From the NCBI RefSeq assembly GCF_042679605.1, contig NZ_JBHTMU010000051.1, positions 1 to 24,445 on the forward strand: DNA of 24,445 nucleotides, read 5' to 3'. The notes beneath the pieces were generated by a model. That model saw nothing but the letters and a program-made list of their open reading frames with translations. It was not told the origin of the DNA and made no database searches. This document shows positions 1-6,788 of the stretch, one piece after another. Position 1 is the stretch's first letter. Every line of letters begins with the position of its first letter. This DNA is from Litorisediminicola beolgyonensis. GTDB lineage: Bacteria > Pseudomonadota > Alphaproteobacteria > Rhodobacterales > Rhodobacteraceae. A program made the position numbers and the translations under genes.

Positions 1-240
1 GAGCGCCAGCGCCGGGGTCGGCAGCACGCCCGCATCCACCACGTCCACGCCGCGCCCGCGGCAGGTGGCGATCACCTGCTCGGCGATCTCCGGCGAAGAG
101 GGGCGCAGGTCGCGCCCGACCCAGACCGCGCCGCCGGTCTCGCAGGCGGCGAGAAAGCCCGCCACGTGATCCGCGACCAGCGCGGGCGTCAGCTCGGTGA
201 CGAGGCCGCGCAGGCCCGATGTGCCGAATTTCGGGGCCAT
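1..240 (-). CDS. Phosphomannomutase/phosphoglucomutase-type phosphohexomutase, N-terminal part (runs off left edge)
   Basis: Only the first 80 residues are in the window; the 3' end lies beyond base 1. The protein opens with MAPKFGTSGLRG, the N-terminal signature of the alpha-D-phosphohexomutase superfamily, followed by VWVGRDLRPSS, the second typical N-terminal motif. The active-site phosphoserine lies further on and is not visible. Family members interconvert hexose 6- and 1-phosphates in the cytoplasm; mannose 6-phosphate to mannose 1-phosphate would feed ManC in this same window, but substrate cannot be read from this fragment. It lies 24 bases downstream of the ugd stop on the same strand, so it is probably the second gene of a ugd operon. 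The ATG at 238-240 is the only sensible start before the family motif. Confidence 0.85.
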   Translation of the reverse strand, partial: MAPKFGTSGLRGLVTELTPALVADHVAGFLAACETGGAVWVGRDLRPSSPEIAEQVIATCRGRGVDVVDAGVLPTPALAL

Positions 241-264
241 GGCAGGTCTCCTCGGGTCAGGGTC

Positions 265-1587
265 TCAGGCGGCGGGAAAACCCGCGCGCCCGATGCTGTC
301 ATAGGCGGTGAAGCCCGCCTCATGCGCGGCCTCGGAGGAATAGATATTGCGCAGATCGGCGAGCCGGGGCTCCGCCATCGCGCCCGCGAGACGCCTGAGG
401 TCGAGGGCGCGGAACTCGTTCCACTCGGTCAGGATGACCAGAAGGTCAGCGCCCTCCGCGGCCGCATAGGGGTCGTCGTGCCAGGCCGCGCCGGGCAGGA
501 GCGCCTCGCCCTCGCGCTTGCCCTGCGGGTCGACCACCCGCACCGTGGCGCCGCCGCCGACGAGCGCCGGCACGATGGTCAGCGAGGGCGCGTCGCGCAT
601 GTCGTCGGTATTGGGCTTGAAGGTCACGCCGAGCACCGCGACGGTCTTGCCGTTGACGCTGCCACCGGCGAGATCCATCAGCTTGTCGATCATCCGCCGC
701 TTGGTGTCCTCGTTGACCTTGATCACCGTCTCGACGATCGAGACGGGGCTGGCGTGATCCTGCCCGATCCGGGCCAGCGCCTTGGTATCCTTGGGAAAAC
801 ACGAGCCGCCATAGCCCGGACCCGCATGCAGGAAGGTCTTGCCGATGCGCCCGTCGAGCCCCATCCCCTTGGAGACCTGCTTGACGTCGGCGCCGACCTT
901 CTCGCAGAGCGCGGCGATCTCGTTGATGAAGGTGATCTTGGTCGCGAGAAAGGCGTTGGCGGCGTATTTGATCATCTCGGCCGAGGCGAGATCGGTGATC
1001 ACGATGGGGAAGTCGCGCAGGTAGAGCGGGCGGTAGATCGCCTGCATCACCTCCGCCGCGCGGTCGCTCTCGACGCCGACCACGACCCGGTCGGGTTTCA
1101 TGAAATCGTCGATCGCCGCGCCCTCGCGCAGGAACTCGGGGTTCGAGGCGACGTCAAACGCGAGGTCCGGATTGGCCCGCGCCACGGTCTCGCGCACCGC
1201 CGCGTTGGTGCCCACCGGCACGGTCGATTTGGTGACGATGACGATATAGTGGTCGGCGGCCCGGGCGATCTCCTCGGCGGCGGCCATCACATAGGTCAGG
1301 TCGGCATGCCCGTCGCCGCGCCGCGTCGGCGTCCCCACCGCGATGAAGACCGCGTCGGCCCCGTCCACGGCGGTCTTGATGTCGCGGGTGAAGGAGAGCC
1401 GCCCGGCTTCCACGTTGCGCGCCATGAGCGTGTCGAGCCCCGGCTCGTAGATCGGCACCTTGCCCGCTTCCAGCATCTCGATCTTGCGCGGGTCCTTGTC
1501 GACGCAAACCACGTCATGGCCGAAATCCGAGAAACAGACGCCCGAGACGAGCCCCACATAGCCGGTGCCGATCATCGCGATTTTCAT
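265..1587 (-). CDS. ugd: UDP-glucose 6-dehydrogenase
   Basis: This 440-residue cytoplasmic enzyme oxidises UDP-glucose to UDP-glucuronate with two NAD+, supplying uronic acid for polysaccharide. The N-terminal Rossmann motif is GTGYVG (residues 7-12), followed by VGTPTRRGDG (about 89-98) and STVPVGT (about 121-127). The catalytic cysteine sits in GPGYGGSCFPKD at about residue 263. The length is normal for the family. The reading frame stays open upstream, but the start at ATG 1587 begins exactly at the Rossmann strand MKIAMIGTGYVG and has a GGAGA ribosome-binding site just upstream. The 263 bases between this start and the small plus-strand gene at 1851 must hold the promoter; I see no clear -35/-10 pair there. 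Confidence 0.97.
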   Translation of the reverse strand: MKIAMIGTGYVGLVSGVCFSDFGHDVVCVDKDPRKIEMLEAGKVPIYEPGLDTLMARNVEAGRLSFTRDIKTAVDGADAVFIAVGTPTRRGDGHADLTYVMAAAEEIARAADHYIVIVTKSTVPVGTNAAVRETVARANPDLAFDVASNPEFLREGAAIDDFMKPDRVVVGVESDRAAEVMQAIYRPLYLRDFPIVITDLASAEMIKYAANAFLATKITFINEIAALCEKVGADVKQVSKGMGLDGRIGKTFLHAGPGYGGSCFPKDTKALARIGQDHASPVSIVETVIKVNEDTKRRMIDKLMDLAGGSVNGKTVAVLGVTFKPNTDDMRDAPSLTIVPALVGGGATVRVVDPQGKREGEALLPGAAWHDDPYAAAEGADLLVILTEWNEFRALDLRRLAGAMAEPRLADLRNIYSSEAAHEAGFTAYDSIGRAGFPAA

Positions 1588-1850
1588 GGGCGTCTCCCTG
1601 ATGGTGCCTGTGGCAGATGTCATGCGGTCTGGGACAGGGGCTGTCAACGCGGGCTGGGCGCGGCGGGACGGACACCGGCAGCGGGAAAACGGCGGCTCCG
1701 CCCGCGCGGGCTCTCGACGGCGGTGTCGGCGGTGTCTATCGTTTGCGGTCGGTGACAGCCCCCGCGCGGCAGGCGCGCGCGGCCAGAGGTCACTCCGCCC
1801 GGCAGGCGCCGGACGGCCATCGACGCGATACGTCACAAAGCGAGTATCCC

Positions 1851-2120
1851 ATGAGCGACACCGACACTGAGACCCCCGAAACCGGAACGGCCGCCGGCCC
1901 GCGCTCGCTGAACGCCAAGCAGGTCCGCCGCCGCGCCGCCAAGATCGCCGGAGGCCAGAACGGCCCCCGCGCCGCGCGGATGCACGGCAAGCTTGCCATC
2001 CGCATCCTCGAGGCCATCGCCGCGGGCGAGGTCAAGAACCCCCGCGCCGCCGCCCGCGCCTTCCTCGCCGGTCGCGCCTCGGAGGCCGAACCCGAGGCCG
2101 AGGCCGACCAGACAGCCTGA
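1851..2120 (+). CDS. Small basic/alanine-rich hypothetical protein, 89 residues
   Basis: I do not recognise this protein. It has an acidic, threonine-rich N-terminus (SDTDTETPETGT), a strongly basic helical centre (NAKQVRRRAAKIAG, then GPRAARMHGKLAIRILEAI) and an acidic tail (EAEPEAEAD). The layout suggests a small nucleic-acid- or partner-binding helical protein, but that is a guess. The frame is open further upstream; ATG 1851 is chosen because composition turns gene-like there. The best support for a real gene is a strong intrinsic terminator 25 bases after the stop, pointing the same way. It sits between ugd and galE, both on the other strand, and has no obvious pathway link to them. Confidence 0.6.
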   Translation: MSDTDTETPETGTAAGPRSLNAKQVRRRAAKIAGGQNGPRAARMHGKLAIRILEAIAAGEVKNPRAAARAFLAGRASEAEPEAEADQTA

Positions 2121-2144
2121 TCCCGGGACCCGTCCCGCATCCGA

Positions 2145-2173
2145 AGAGGTCGCGCCCGCCGCGGCCTCTTTTT
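2145..2173 (+). terminator. Rho-independent terminator of the small gene at 1851
   Basis: A 10-base-pair stem (AGAGGTCGCG pairing with CGCGGCCTCT, one G-U pair) closes a 5-base loop (2155-2159) and runs into TTTTT (2169-2173). An extra A-T pair can extend the stem. Being asymmetric, with the T-run only on the plus strand, it fits the gene ending at 2120 rather than galE. Confidence 0.85.
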
Positions 2174-2229
2174 GCGTGCGCCCCCGACCCGCACCGGGCG
2201 GCGCCTCTCGCAAGGCGCGGCCCGCAAGG

Positions 2230-2250
2230 GGCGCGCCTTCCCGGCGCGCC
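2230..2250. terminator. Perfect GC hairpin just downstream of galE, without T-run
   Basis: GGCGCGCC (2230-2237), loop TTCCC (2238-2242), GGCGCGCC (2243-2250): a perfect 8-base-pair stem lying 3 bases beyond the galE stop on the minus strand. No T-run follows on either strand, so it may act as an mRNA 3'-end stabiliser or a weak terminator rather than a classical one. Confidence 0.4.
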
Positions 2251-2253
2251 GAC

Positions 2254-3246
2254 CTATTCCGTGTAGGACCCGCTCTGCTGCCAGCGCCAGGCGTCGGCGA
2301 TCATCGTGGCCAGCGTGGAGTGCCGGGGCGTCCAGCCCAGCTCCTCGACCGCGCGGGTCGAGCCCGAGACGAGCTTGGTGGCGTCGCCCGCCCGGCGCGG
2401 GCCCTCGGAATGCGGCACCTCGCGGTTGGTCACCGCGCGCGAGGCGTCGATCACCTCGCGGACCGAGAAGCCGCGCCCGGTGCCGAGGTTGAAGACCCGG
2501 CTGCCCTTGCCCTCCAGAAGCCAGTTCACCCCCAGCACATGCGCGTCGACCAGGTCGCAGACATGCACGTAGTCGCGGATGCAGGTGCCGTCGGGCGTGT
2601 CGTAATCGCTGCCATGGATGGTCAGCGCCGCGCGCTTGCCCTCGATCGCCTCGAGCATCACCGGGATGAGATGCGTCTCGGGGCGGTGGAACTCGCCGAC
2701 CTCGGCCTCGGGATCGGCGCCCGCCACGTTGAAATAGCGGAAGATCACCGCCTCGAGCCCGTGCGCCGCGCCGAAATCCCGCAGCATGTCCTCGATCGCC
2801 CGCTTCGACGCGCCATAGGCGTTGAGCGGCTCCTGCGGCGTGGTCTCGTCGAGCACCACGTTGTCATGCTCGCCATAGGTTGCGCAGGTCGAGGAGAAGA
2901 CCATCCGCCGGCAGCCCGCCGCCACCATCGCCTCCAGGAGCGTCAGCGAGCCCGCGACATTGTTGCGCCAGTAGCGGCCCGGCTCGGACATCGCCTCGCC
3001 GACCTGGGAGAGGGCGGCGAAATGCATGACCGCCTCGGGGCGGTACTCGGCGAAGGCCCGGTCCAGCGCGGCGCGGTCCTCGAGCCCGCCCTCGACCAGG
3101 GGCCCGAACTTCACCGCCTGCCGCCAGCCGGTCGAGAGGTTGTCATAGGTGACCGGCACGAAGCCCGCCGCCTTCAGCGCCTTGCAGGCATGGCTGCCGA
3201 TATAGCCCGCGCCCCCCGTCACCAGCACATGCCGCGTCTCGCCCAT
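2254..3246 (-). CDS. galE: UDP-glucose 4-epimerase
   Basis: This 330-residue enzyme is an extended short-chain dehydrogenase/reductase that interconverts UDP-glucose and UDP-galactose with tightly bound NAD+. The NAD motif GGAGYIGS is at residues 11-18. The catalytic Ser/Thr position is in SSTCATYG (T120), the Tyr-Lys pair is YGASK (Y144, K148), and FRYFNVAGAD follows as expected for GalE. The C-terminal half carries the substrate-binding region (RDYVHVCDL, FNLGTGRGFSV). The same frame is open far upstream, antisense to kpsF, but the protein clearly begins at ATG 3246, with a GGGAG site about 10 bases upstream. It is divergent from kpsF, sharing the 138-base intergenic region. Confidence 0.97.
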   Translation of the reverse strand: MGETRHVLVTGGAGYIGSHACKALKAAGFVPVTYDNLSTGWRQAVKFGPLVEGGLEDRAALDRAFAEYRPEAVMHFAALSQVGEAMSEPGRYWRNNVAGSLTLLEAMVAAGCRRMVFSSTCATYGEHDNVVLDETTPQEPLNAYGASKRAIEDMLRDFGAAHGLEAVIFRYFNVAGADPEAEVGEFHRPETHLIPVMLEAIEGKRAALTIHGSDYDTPDGTCIRDYVHVCDLVDAHVLGVNWLLEGKGSRVFNLGTGRGFSVREVIDASRAVTNREVPHSEGPRRAGDATKLVSGSTRAVEELGWTPRHSTLATMIADAWRWQQSGSYTE

Positions 3247-3295
3247 CTGCCCCGTCTCCCGATGCCTGTTGCTCTTGGGACCGCGCCCTAGCACG

Positions 3296-3322
3296 GCCGG
3301 GCGCCACCCGGAAGCGCCCGGC
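3296..3322. promoter_or_regulatory. Perfect 9-bp inverted repeat in the galE-kpsF divergent promoter region
   Basis: GCCGGGCGC (3296-3304), 9-base spacer, GCGCCCGGC (3314-3322). There is no T-run, so it is not a terminator. Its place between two divergent starts, directly before a TTGGCA box, suits an operator. GC-rich dyads are common in such genomes, so chance is possible. Confidence 0.4.
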
Positions 3323-3351
3323 TTGGCACCGCCCGCCCGCTTGCCTAAGAG
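3323..3351 (+). promoter_or_regulatory. Weak candidate promoter for kpsF-kdsB-kdsA
   Basis: TTGGCA (3323-3328) and TAAGAG (3346-3351) are 17 bases apart. The -35 box matches the sigma-70 consensus well, the -10 box poorly. If used, transcription would begin only about 10 bases before a possible TTG start at 3367, or about 27 before ATG 3385. Confidence 0.25.
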
Positions 3352-3384
3352 GGAGGGAACCGCCCCTTGGAAAGGCCCCCCCGG

Positions 3385-4338
3385 ATGACGCTCTCGGCGC
3401 AGGAGACCGCGAGACAGGTGCTCGCCACCGAGGCCGCCGCGCTCTGGCAGATGGGCGAGACGCTCGGACCCGAGATCGACGCGGTGGTGGCCCGGCTCCT
3501 GGGCGTCCGCGGCCGGATCGTGGTCTCGGGCATGGGCAAATCCGGCCATGTCGGCGCCAAGATCGCCGCCACCCTGGCCTCGACCGGCAGCCCGGCGCAG
3601 TTCGTGCATCCCGGCGAGGCGAGCCATGGCGATCTCGGCATGATCACCGGCGACGACGCGGTGATCCTGATCTCGAACTCCGGCGAGACCCGCGAGCTTG
3701 CCGACATCATCGCCCATACCCGCCGCTTCCGGGTGCCGATGGTGGCGATCACCCGCAATCCCGGCTCGACGCTCGCGGGCCAGGCCGATCACGTGCTGCT
3801 CCTGCCCGACGCGCCAGAGGCCTGCGCGCTCAGGCTCGCGCCCACCACCTCGACCACCTGCACGCTGGCCCTGGGCGACGCGCTCGCGGTGGCGCTGATG
3901 GAGGCGCGGGGCTTCGACAGCGCCCAGTTCCGCGACTTCCATCCCGGCGGCACGCTCGGCGCGCAGCTCCTGACCGTGGGCGCGGTGATGCATGTGGGCG
4001 AGGAGATCCCCCGGGTCGGCCCCGAGACGGCGATGGGCGACACGCTTCTCGAGATGAGCCGCAAGGGCTTCGGCACCGTCGCGGTGGTCGCGGGCGACCG
4101 GCTCGAGGGCGTCATCACCGACGGCGACCTGCGCCGCAATCTCGACGGGCTGATGGAGCGCCGCGCGGGCGAGGTCGCGACCCGCTCGCCGCTCACCGTC
4201 TCGCCCGATATCCTGCTGGTGGAGGCCTTGGGACTGATGAACGAGAGAAAGATCACCACCATCTTCGCGGTGGATGCGGGAGGACGCCTGAAAGGGCTCG
4301 TCCATATCCATGACGCGCTCCGGGCGGGCGTGGCATGA
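3385..4338 (+). CDS. kpsF: D-arabinose 5-phosphate isomerase (KpsF/KdsD family)
   Basis: The enzyme converts ribulose 5-phosphate to arabinose 5-phosphate, the first step towards KDO. An N-terminal SIS sugar-isomerase domain (about 35-170) carries SGMGKSG (48-54) and SNSGET (97-102), with the conserved histidines in EASHGDLG (H81) and DFHPGGTLG (H186). Two CBS domains follow (about 200-260 and 265-315). At 317 residues it has the usual length. ATG 3385 is preferred and has GGAAAGG upstream; an in-frame TTG at 3367 has an even better GGAGGG site and would add six residues, so the start is uncertain. It is the first gene of a three-gene KDO operon and overlaps kdsB by 4 bases. It may be the housekeeping KDO enzyme or a capsule-specific one; sequence alone does not decide. 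Confidence 0.95.
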   Translation: MTLSAQETARQVLATEAAALWQMGETLGPEIDAVVARLLGVRGRIVVSGMGKSGHVGAKIAATLASTGSPAQFVHPGEASHGDLGMITGDDAVILISNSGETRELADIIAHTRRFRVPMVAITRNPGSTLAGQADHVLLLPDAPEACALRLAPTTSTTCTLALGDALAVALMEARGFDSAQFRDFHPGGTLGAQLLTVGAVMHVGEEIPRVGPETAMGDTLLEMSRKGFGTVAVVAGDRLEGVITDGDLRRNLDGLMERRAGEVATRSPLTVSPDILLVEALGLMNERKITTIFAVDAGGRLKGLVHIHDALRAGVA

Positions 4339-5126
4339 GCGTCACCGTCTTCATCCCCGCCCGCTACGCCTCGACCCGCTATCCCGGCAAGCCGCTCGTC
4401 GAGCTTCGCGGCGCCACCGGCGAGGCCAAGAGCCTGATCCAGCGCAGCTGGGAGGCGGCGATGGCCGCCGAGGGCGTCGAGCGGGTCTGCGTCCTGACCG
4501 ATGACGACCGCATCCGCGACGCGGCGCAGGGCTTCGGCGCCGAGGTGCTGATGACCAGCAGCGCCGCGCGCAACGGCACCGAGCGCTGCGCCGAGGGGCT
4601 GGCGCAGCTCGACCGCGCGCCGGAGCTGGTGGTCAACCTGCAGGGCGACGCGCCGCTCACCCCGCCCTGGTTCGTCGAGGCGCTGATCGCCGCGATGCGC
4701 GCCAAGCCCGAGGCGCAGATGGCGACGCCCGTGCTGCTGACCGAACCCGCGACGCTGGCCAATTTCATCTCCGACCGCCATGCCGGCCGGGTCGGCGGCA
4801 CCACCGCGGTGATGCGCGGAGACGGCACCGCGCTCTATTTCTCCAAGGAAGTGCTGCCCTATGTCGGCAAGCTCGAAAGCCCGCCGGTGGTCTGGCACCA
4901 TGTCGGCATCTACGCCTACCGGCCCGCGGCGCTGGCCGCCTATGCCGCCTGGGACGAGGGGCCCTTGGAGCGCGCCGAGGGGCTCGAACAGCTGCGTTTT
5001 CTCGAGAACGGCTGGGAGGTCGCCTGCGTGCCGGTCGAGGCCCGCGGCCGGGTCTTCTGGGAGCTGAACAACCCCGTCGACGTGGCGCGGATCGAGGCGG
5101 TGCTGGAACGGGAGGGGATCGCATGA
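4335..5126 (+). CDS. kdsB: 3-deoxy-manno-octulosonate cytidylyltransferase (CMP-KDO synthetase)
   Basis: This 263-residue cytoplasmic enzyme activates KDO with CTP to CMP-KDO. The nucleotide-binding loop IPARYASTRYPGKPL is at residues 7-21, followed by NGTERCAEG (80-88) and NLQGDAPL (101-108) with the metal-binding aspartate at D105. Most KdsB proteins read QGDEP; here the E is an A (A106). The protein is somewhat longer than the E. coli-type enzyme, partly through an extra stretch after PGKPL (RGATGEAKSLIQRSW). From memory this form is familiar in Rhodobacterales, so I treat it as a lineage variant, not a defect. Its ATG overlaps the kpsF stop and its stop overlaps the kdsA start, both as ATGA, implying translational coupling. 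Confidence 0.94.
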   Translation: MSVTVFIPARYASTRYPGKPLVELRGATGEAKSLIQRSWEAAMAAEGVERVCVLTDDDRIRDAAQGFGAEVLMTSSAARNGTERCAEGLAQLDRAPELVVNLQGDAPLTPPWFVEALIAAMRAKPEAQMATPVLLTEPATLANFISDRHAGRVGGTTAVMRGDGTALYFSKEVLPYVGKLESPPVVWHHVGIYAYRPAALAAYAAWDEGPLERAEGLEQLRFLENGWEVACVPVEARGRVFWELNNPVDVARIEAVLEREGIA

Positions 5127-5953
5127 CGTCGGAAACGAAGGCCGTGAATATCGGCAGTATACAGGTCGGGAACGACCGGCCCCTGATGCTGATCGCCGGG
5201 CCCTGCCAGCTCGAGAGCCTCGATCACGCCCGCATGCTCGCGGGTCGGATCGCCGAGGCCGCCGAGGCGGCGGGCATGGCTTGGGTCTTCAAGTCGAGCT
5301 ACGACAAGGCCAACCGCTCCTCGCTCTCGGGCAAGCGCGGCCTCGGCATGGAGGAGGGGCTCTCGATCCTCTCGACGATCCGCGCCGAGTTCGGCGTGCC
5401 GGTTCTCACCGATGTGCACGCGCCCGATCACTGCGCGCCGGTGGCCGAGGTGGTCGACATCCTGCAGATCCCGGCCTTTCTGTCGCGCCAGACCGATCTT
5501 CTCCTGGCGGCGGGCGAGACCGGTGCCGCGATCAACGTCAAGAAGGGCCAGTTCCTGGCGCCCTGGGACATGGAGAACGTGGCCGCCAAGATCGCCTCGA
5601 CCGGCAACGAGCGGGTGATGCTTTGCGAGCGCGGCGCGAGCTTCGGCTACAACATGCTGGTCTCGGACATGCGCGCGTTGCCGATCATGGCGCGGACCGG
5701 CTACCCGGTGGTCTTCGACGCCACCCATTCGGTGCAACTGCCCGGCGGGCAGGGCGCGTCCTCGGGCGGGCAGCGCGAGTTCGTCGAGCCCCTGGCCCGC
5801 GCCGCCGTCGCGGTGGGCTGCGCGGCGGTCTTCATCGAGACCCACGAGAGCCCCGACACCGCCCCCTCCGACGGCCCCAACATGGTCGAGATCGACCGCC
5901 TCGGCGCCCTCCTCCAGGGCCTCGCGGCGATCGACCGGCTGACCAAGAGATAG
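5123..5953 (+). CDS. kdsA: 3-deoxy-D-manno-octulosonate 8-phosphate synthase, metal-dependent class
   Basis: The enzyme condenses phosphoenolpyruvate with arabinose 5-phosphate to KDO 8-phosphate. The 276 residues form a TIM barrel with the typical FKSSYDKANRSS (56-67), QIPAFLSRQTDL (115-126) and NVKKGQF (138-144). A cysteine in IAGPCQ (C28) replaces the asparagine of the E. coli-type enzyme, and H202 (DATHSVQ), E239 (FIETH) and D250 supply the other ligands known from the Aquifex aeolicus enzyme. It is therefore predicted to be the divalent-metal-dependent class. The KDO 8-phosphate phosphatase is not in the operon. The gene ends the operon; a modest hairpin with a T-run lies about 90 bases downstream. 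Confidence 0.97.
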   Translation: MTSETKAVNIGSIQVGNDRPLMLIAGPCQLESLDHARMLAGRIAEAAEAAGMAWVFKSSYDKANRSSLSGKRGLGMEEGLSILSTIRAEFGVPVLTDVHAPDHCAPVAEVVDILQIPAFLSRQTDLLLAAGETGAAINVKKGQFLAPWDMENVAAKIASTGNERVMLCERGASFGYNMLVSDMRALPIMARTGYPVVFDATHSVQLPGGQGASSGGQREFVEPLARAAVAVGCAAVFIETHESPDTAPSDGPNMVEIDRLGALLQGLAAIDRLTKR

Positions 5954-6041
5954 AGCGGCGCCCCTGGCGCCGACGAGAGACGCTGCCTCTCGTGCTCTCC
6001 GGGATATTTCGGGACAGATGAAAGCGGGGTTCCCGTTCCGC

Positions 6042-6062
6042 GGGCCGCGCGCGGCTCTTTTT
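6042..6062 (+). terminator. Candidate terminator after kdsA
   Basis: GGGCCG (6042-6047), loop CGCG, CGGCTC (6052-6057) gives a 6-base-pair stem with one G-U pair, followed by TTTTT (6058-6062). The stem is short but GC-rich and the T-run is correctly placed for the KDO operon ending at 5953. Confidence 0.5.
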
Positions 6063-6096
6063 CCTGCATCCAATACGGCTCTGATGCCGACGATCA

Positions 6097-6137
6097 CATG
6101 ATGGCTCACCGAGCATCATGGCGTGAAGCGCATGATG
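6097..6137. repeat. CATSATG cluster 1: three heptamers, 17-base phase
   Basis: CATGATG at 6097-6103, CATCATG at 6114-6120, CATGATG at 6131-6137. Starts are 17 bases apart each time, with unrelated 10-base spacers. The heptamer is itself a dyad (CAT-S-ATG), so it would read the same to a symmetric dimer on either strand. It is likely a set of protein-binding sites; the protein is unknown. Confidence 0.7.
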
Positions 6138-6322
6138 GCAGATTCCCTAGTTTATGCTGGACGGGACCGTGCGCACCGACCAAGAGCCCATTCCAGTCTT
6201 CCTGAAGCCAATCTGAGATTGCGCACCAAACGGGGTTCCGTGCCCCCGCCTGACGCCGCGACCCACCGGAAGGACCCGAAGCCAAAAGACTAATGTTTTC
6301 CGTCACTTACAGCGTTTTGCTA

Positions 6323-6346
6323 CATCATGTGACACGGCGCATCATG
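6323..6346. repeat. CATSATG cluster 2: two heptamers, 17-base phase
   Basis: CATCATG at 6323-6329 and at 6340-6346, again 17 bases start to start. The cluster lies 192 bases after the last copy of cluster 1 and 54 bases before cluster 3. Confidence 0.65.
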
Positions 6347-6393
6347 CGACCAGTCCCACATTCCCCAATGAATCCAAGCGCTTGCATGTGTCG

Positions 6394-6434
6394 CATCATG
6401 TTCGACCGCGCATCATGCAAAATGTCCCATGATG
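6394..6434. repeat. CATSATG cluster 3: three heptamers, 17-base phase
   Basis: CATCATG at 6394-6400 and 6411-6417, CATGATG at 6428-6434, each 17 bases from the next. Several copies in this region carry a preceding GCG (GCGCATCATG). The cluster ends 355 bases before the start of the downstream operon. Confidence 0.7.
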
Positions 6435-6459
6435 CGAGGTAACGGCGCCTCGCTCGATA

Positions 6460-6498
6460 CCGAGAAACCGCGCGACCAGGAGGCCGAGAAACCGCGCG
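6460..6498. repeat. 15-base direct repeat, two copies
   Basis: CCGAGAAACCGCGCG occurs at 6460-6474 and 6484-6498, 24 bases apart. In a minus-strand frame the two copies encode the same ARFLG peptide, so it could be a relic of an internally duplicated gene or a binding-site pair. No further copy was noticed nearby. Confidence 0.45.
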
Positions 6499-6679
6499 GG
6501 ATGCGCCAGAGCTGCACCCACTAGGACGCGCGGCCACGGCGCGAGATGCGACCAGCTACGCGGCGCGGCGACCGGGCAGATATGCCACCACGATTCCGGT
6601 CTCGCGCGCCCGCGCCTCTCCTGCGCCAACTGGCAAGGGTGGCCTGTCCATTGCGGGCGGGTCGGATCGGTCACTCCTA

Positions 6680-6712
6680 TTGAGCCTTATATCTCTCATA
6701 ATGAAAATTATG
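6680..6712 (+). promoter_or_regulatory. AT-rich promoter-like island with CATAAT-GAAA-ATTATG dyad before the glycosyltransferase operon
   Basis: A perfect 6-base-pair inverted repeat (CATAAT 6697-6702, GAAA, ATTATG 6707-6712) lies in a strikingly AT-rich stretch of an otherwise GC-rich gap, 77 bases before the ATG at 6789. A weak sigma-70-like pair, TTGAGC (6680-6685) and GAAAAT (6703-6708) with 17-base spacing, overlaps it. The dyad could be an operator over the -10 region. Confidence 0.35.
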
Positions 6713-6788
6713 TAGTTTTCTAGGGAATAGACATCTCGCGACGTCCGCTCTACCAACCGGGTGAACGCTCAGTTTTTAGGGTCCCGCC

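Larger units (their letters stand above)
5954..6788. other. 835-base intergenic region between the KDO operon and the glycosyltransferase operon
   Basis: I find no convincing gene here. Short open frames exist on the minus strand (within 6106-6306 and 6325-6756), but they lack family motifs, good start signals and continuous gene-like codon bias. What it does hold: a probable kdsA terminator at its left end, eight CATSATG heptamers (6097-6434), a 15-base direct repeat (6460-6498), a GC-rich stretch at about 6440-6660 that could be decayed coding DNA, and an AT-rich promoter-like island (about 6676-6730) before the operon that starts at 6789. Confidence 0.75.

Noticed and set aside
166..1755. 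529-codon open frame on the plus strand antisense to ugd
   Set aside because: The opposite strand encodes an unmistakable UDP-glucose dehydrogenase. High GC gives long antisense frames, and this one is arginine-, histidine- and glycine-rich with no family motif.
1637..1762. 10-base inverted repeat GGGGCTGTCA (1637-1646) and TGACAGCCCC (1753-1762) upstream of ugd
   Set aside because: The arms are more than 100 bases apart with no insertion-like content between them; probably chance, though both lie in the ugd upstream region.
1993..3291. 432-codon plus-strand frame antisense to galE
   Set aside because: Shadow of galE; its composition is biased and it runs through the terminator at 2145-2173.
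3247..4311. Upstream extension of the galE frame to a 685-residue protein
   Set aside because: The extension is antisense to kpsF, which has clear SIS and CBS domains; GalE begins at ATG 3246.
4335..5126. KdsB with alanine in place of glutamate in QGDEP as a possible inactive enzyme
   Set aside because: The metal-binding aspartate D105 and the other motifs are intact, and the gene sits in a complete KDO operon, so a lineage variant is more likely.
4940..6109. 389-codon minus-strand frame antisense to kdsA
   Set aside because: kdsA is certain on the plus strand; the antisense frame has no motif.
6097..6434. CRISPR array
   Set aside because: The repeat unit is only 7 bases and the spacers 10; there are no cas genes and clusters are separated by long gaps.
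6106..6756. Several 60-90-codon minus-strand frames in the intergenic gap
   Set aside because: No ribosome-binding sites worth the name, no motifs, frequent rare residues, and they run through the CATSATG clusters. A decayed gene cannot be excluded.
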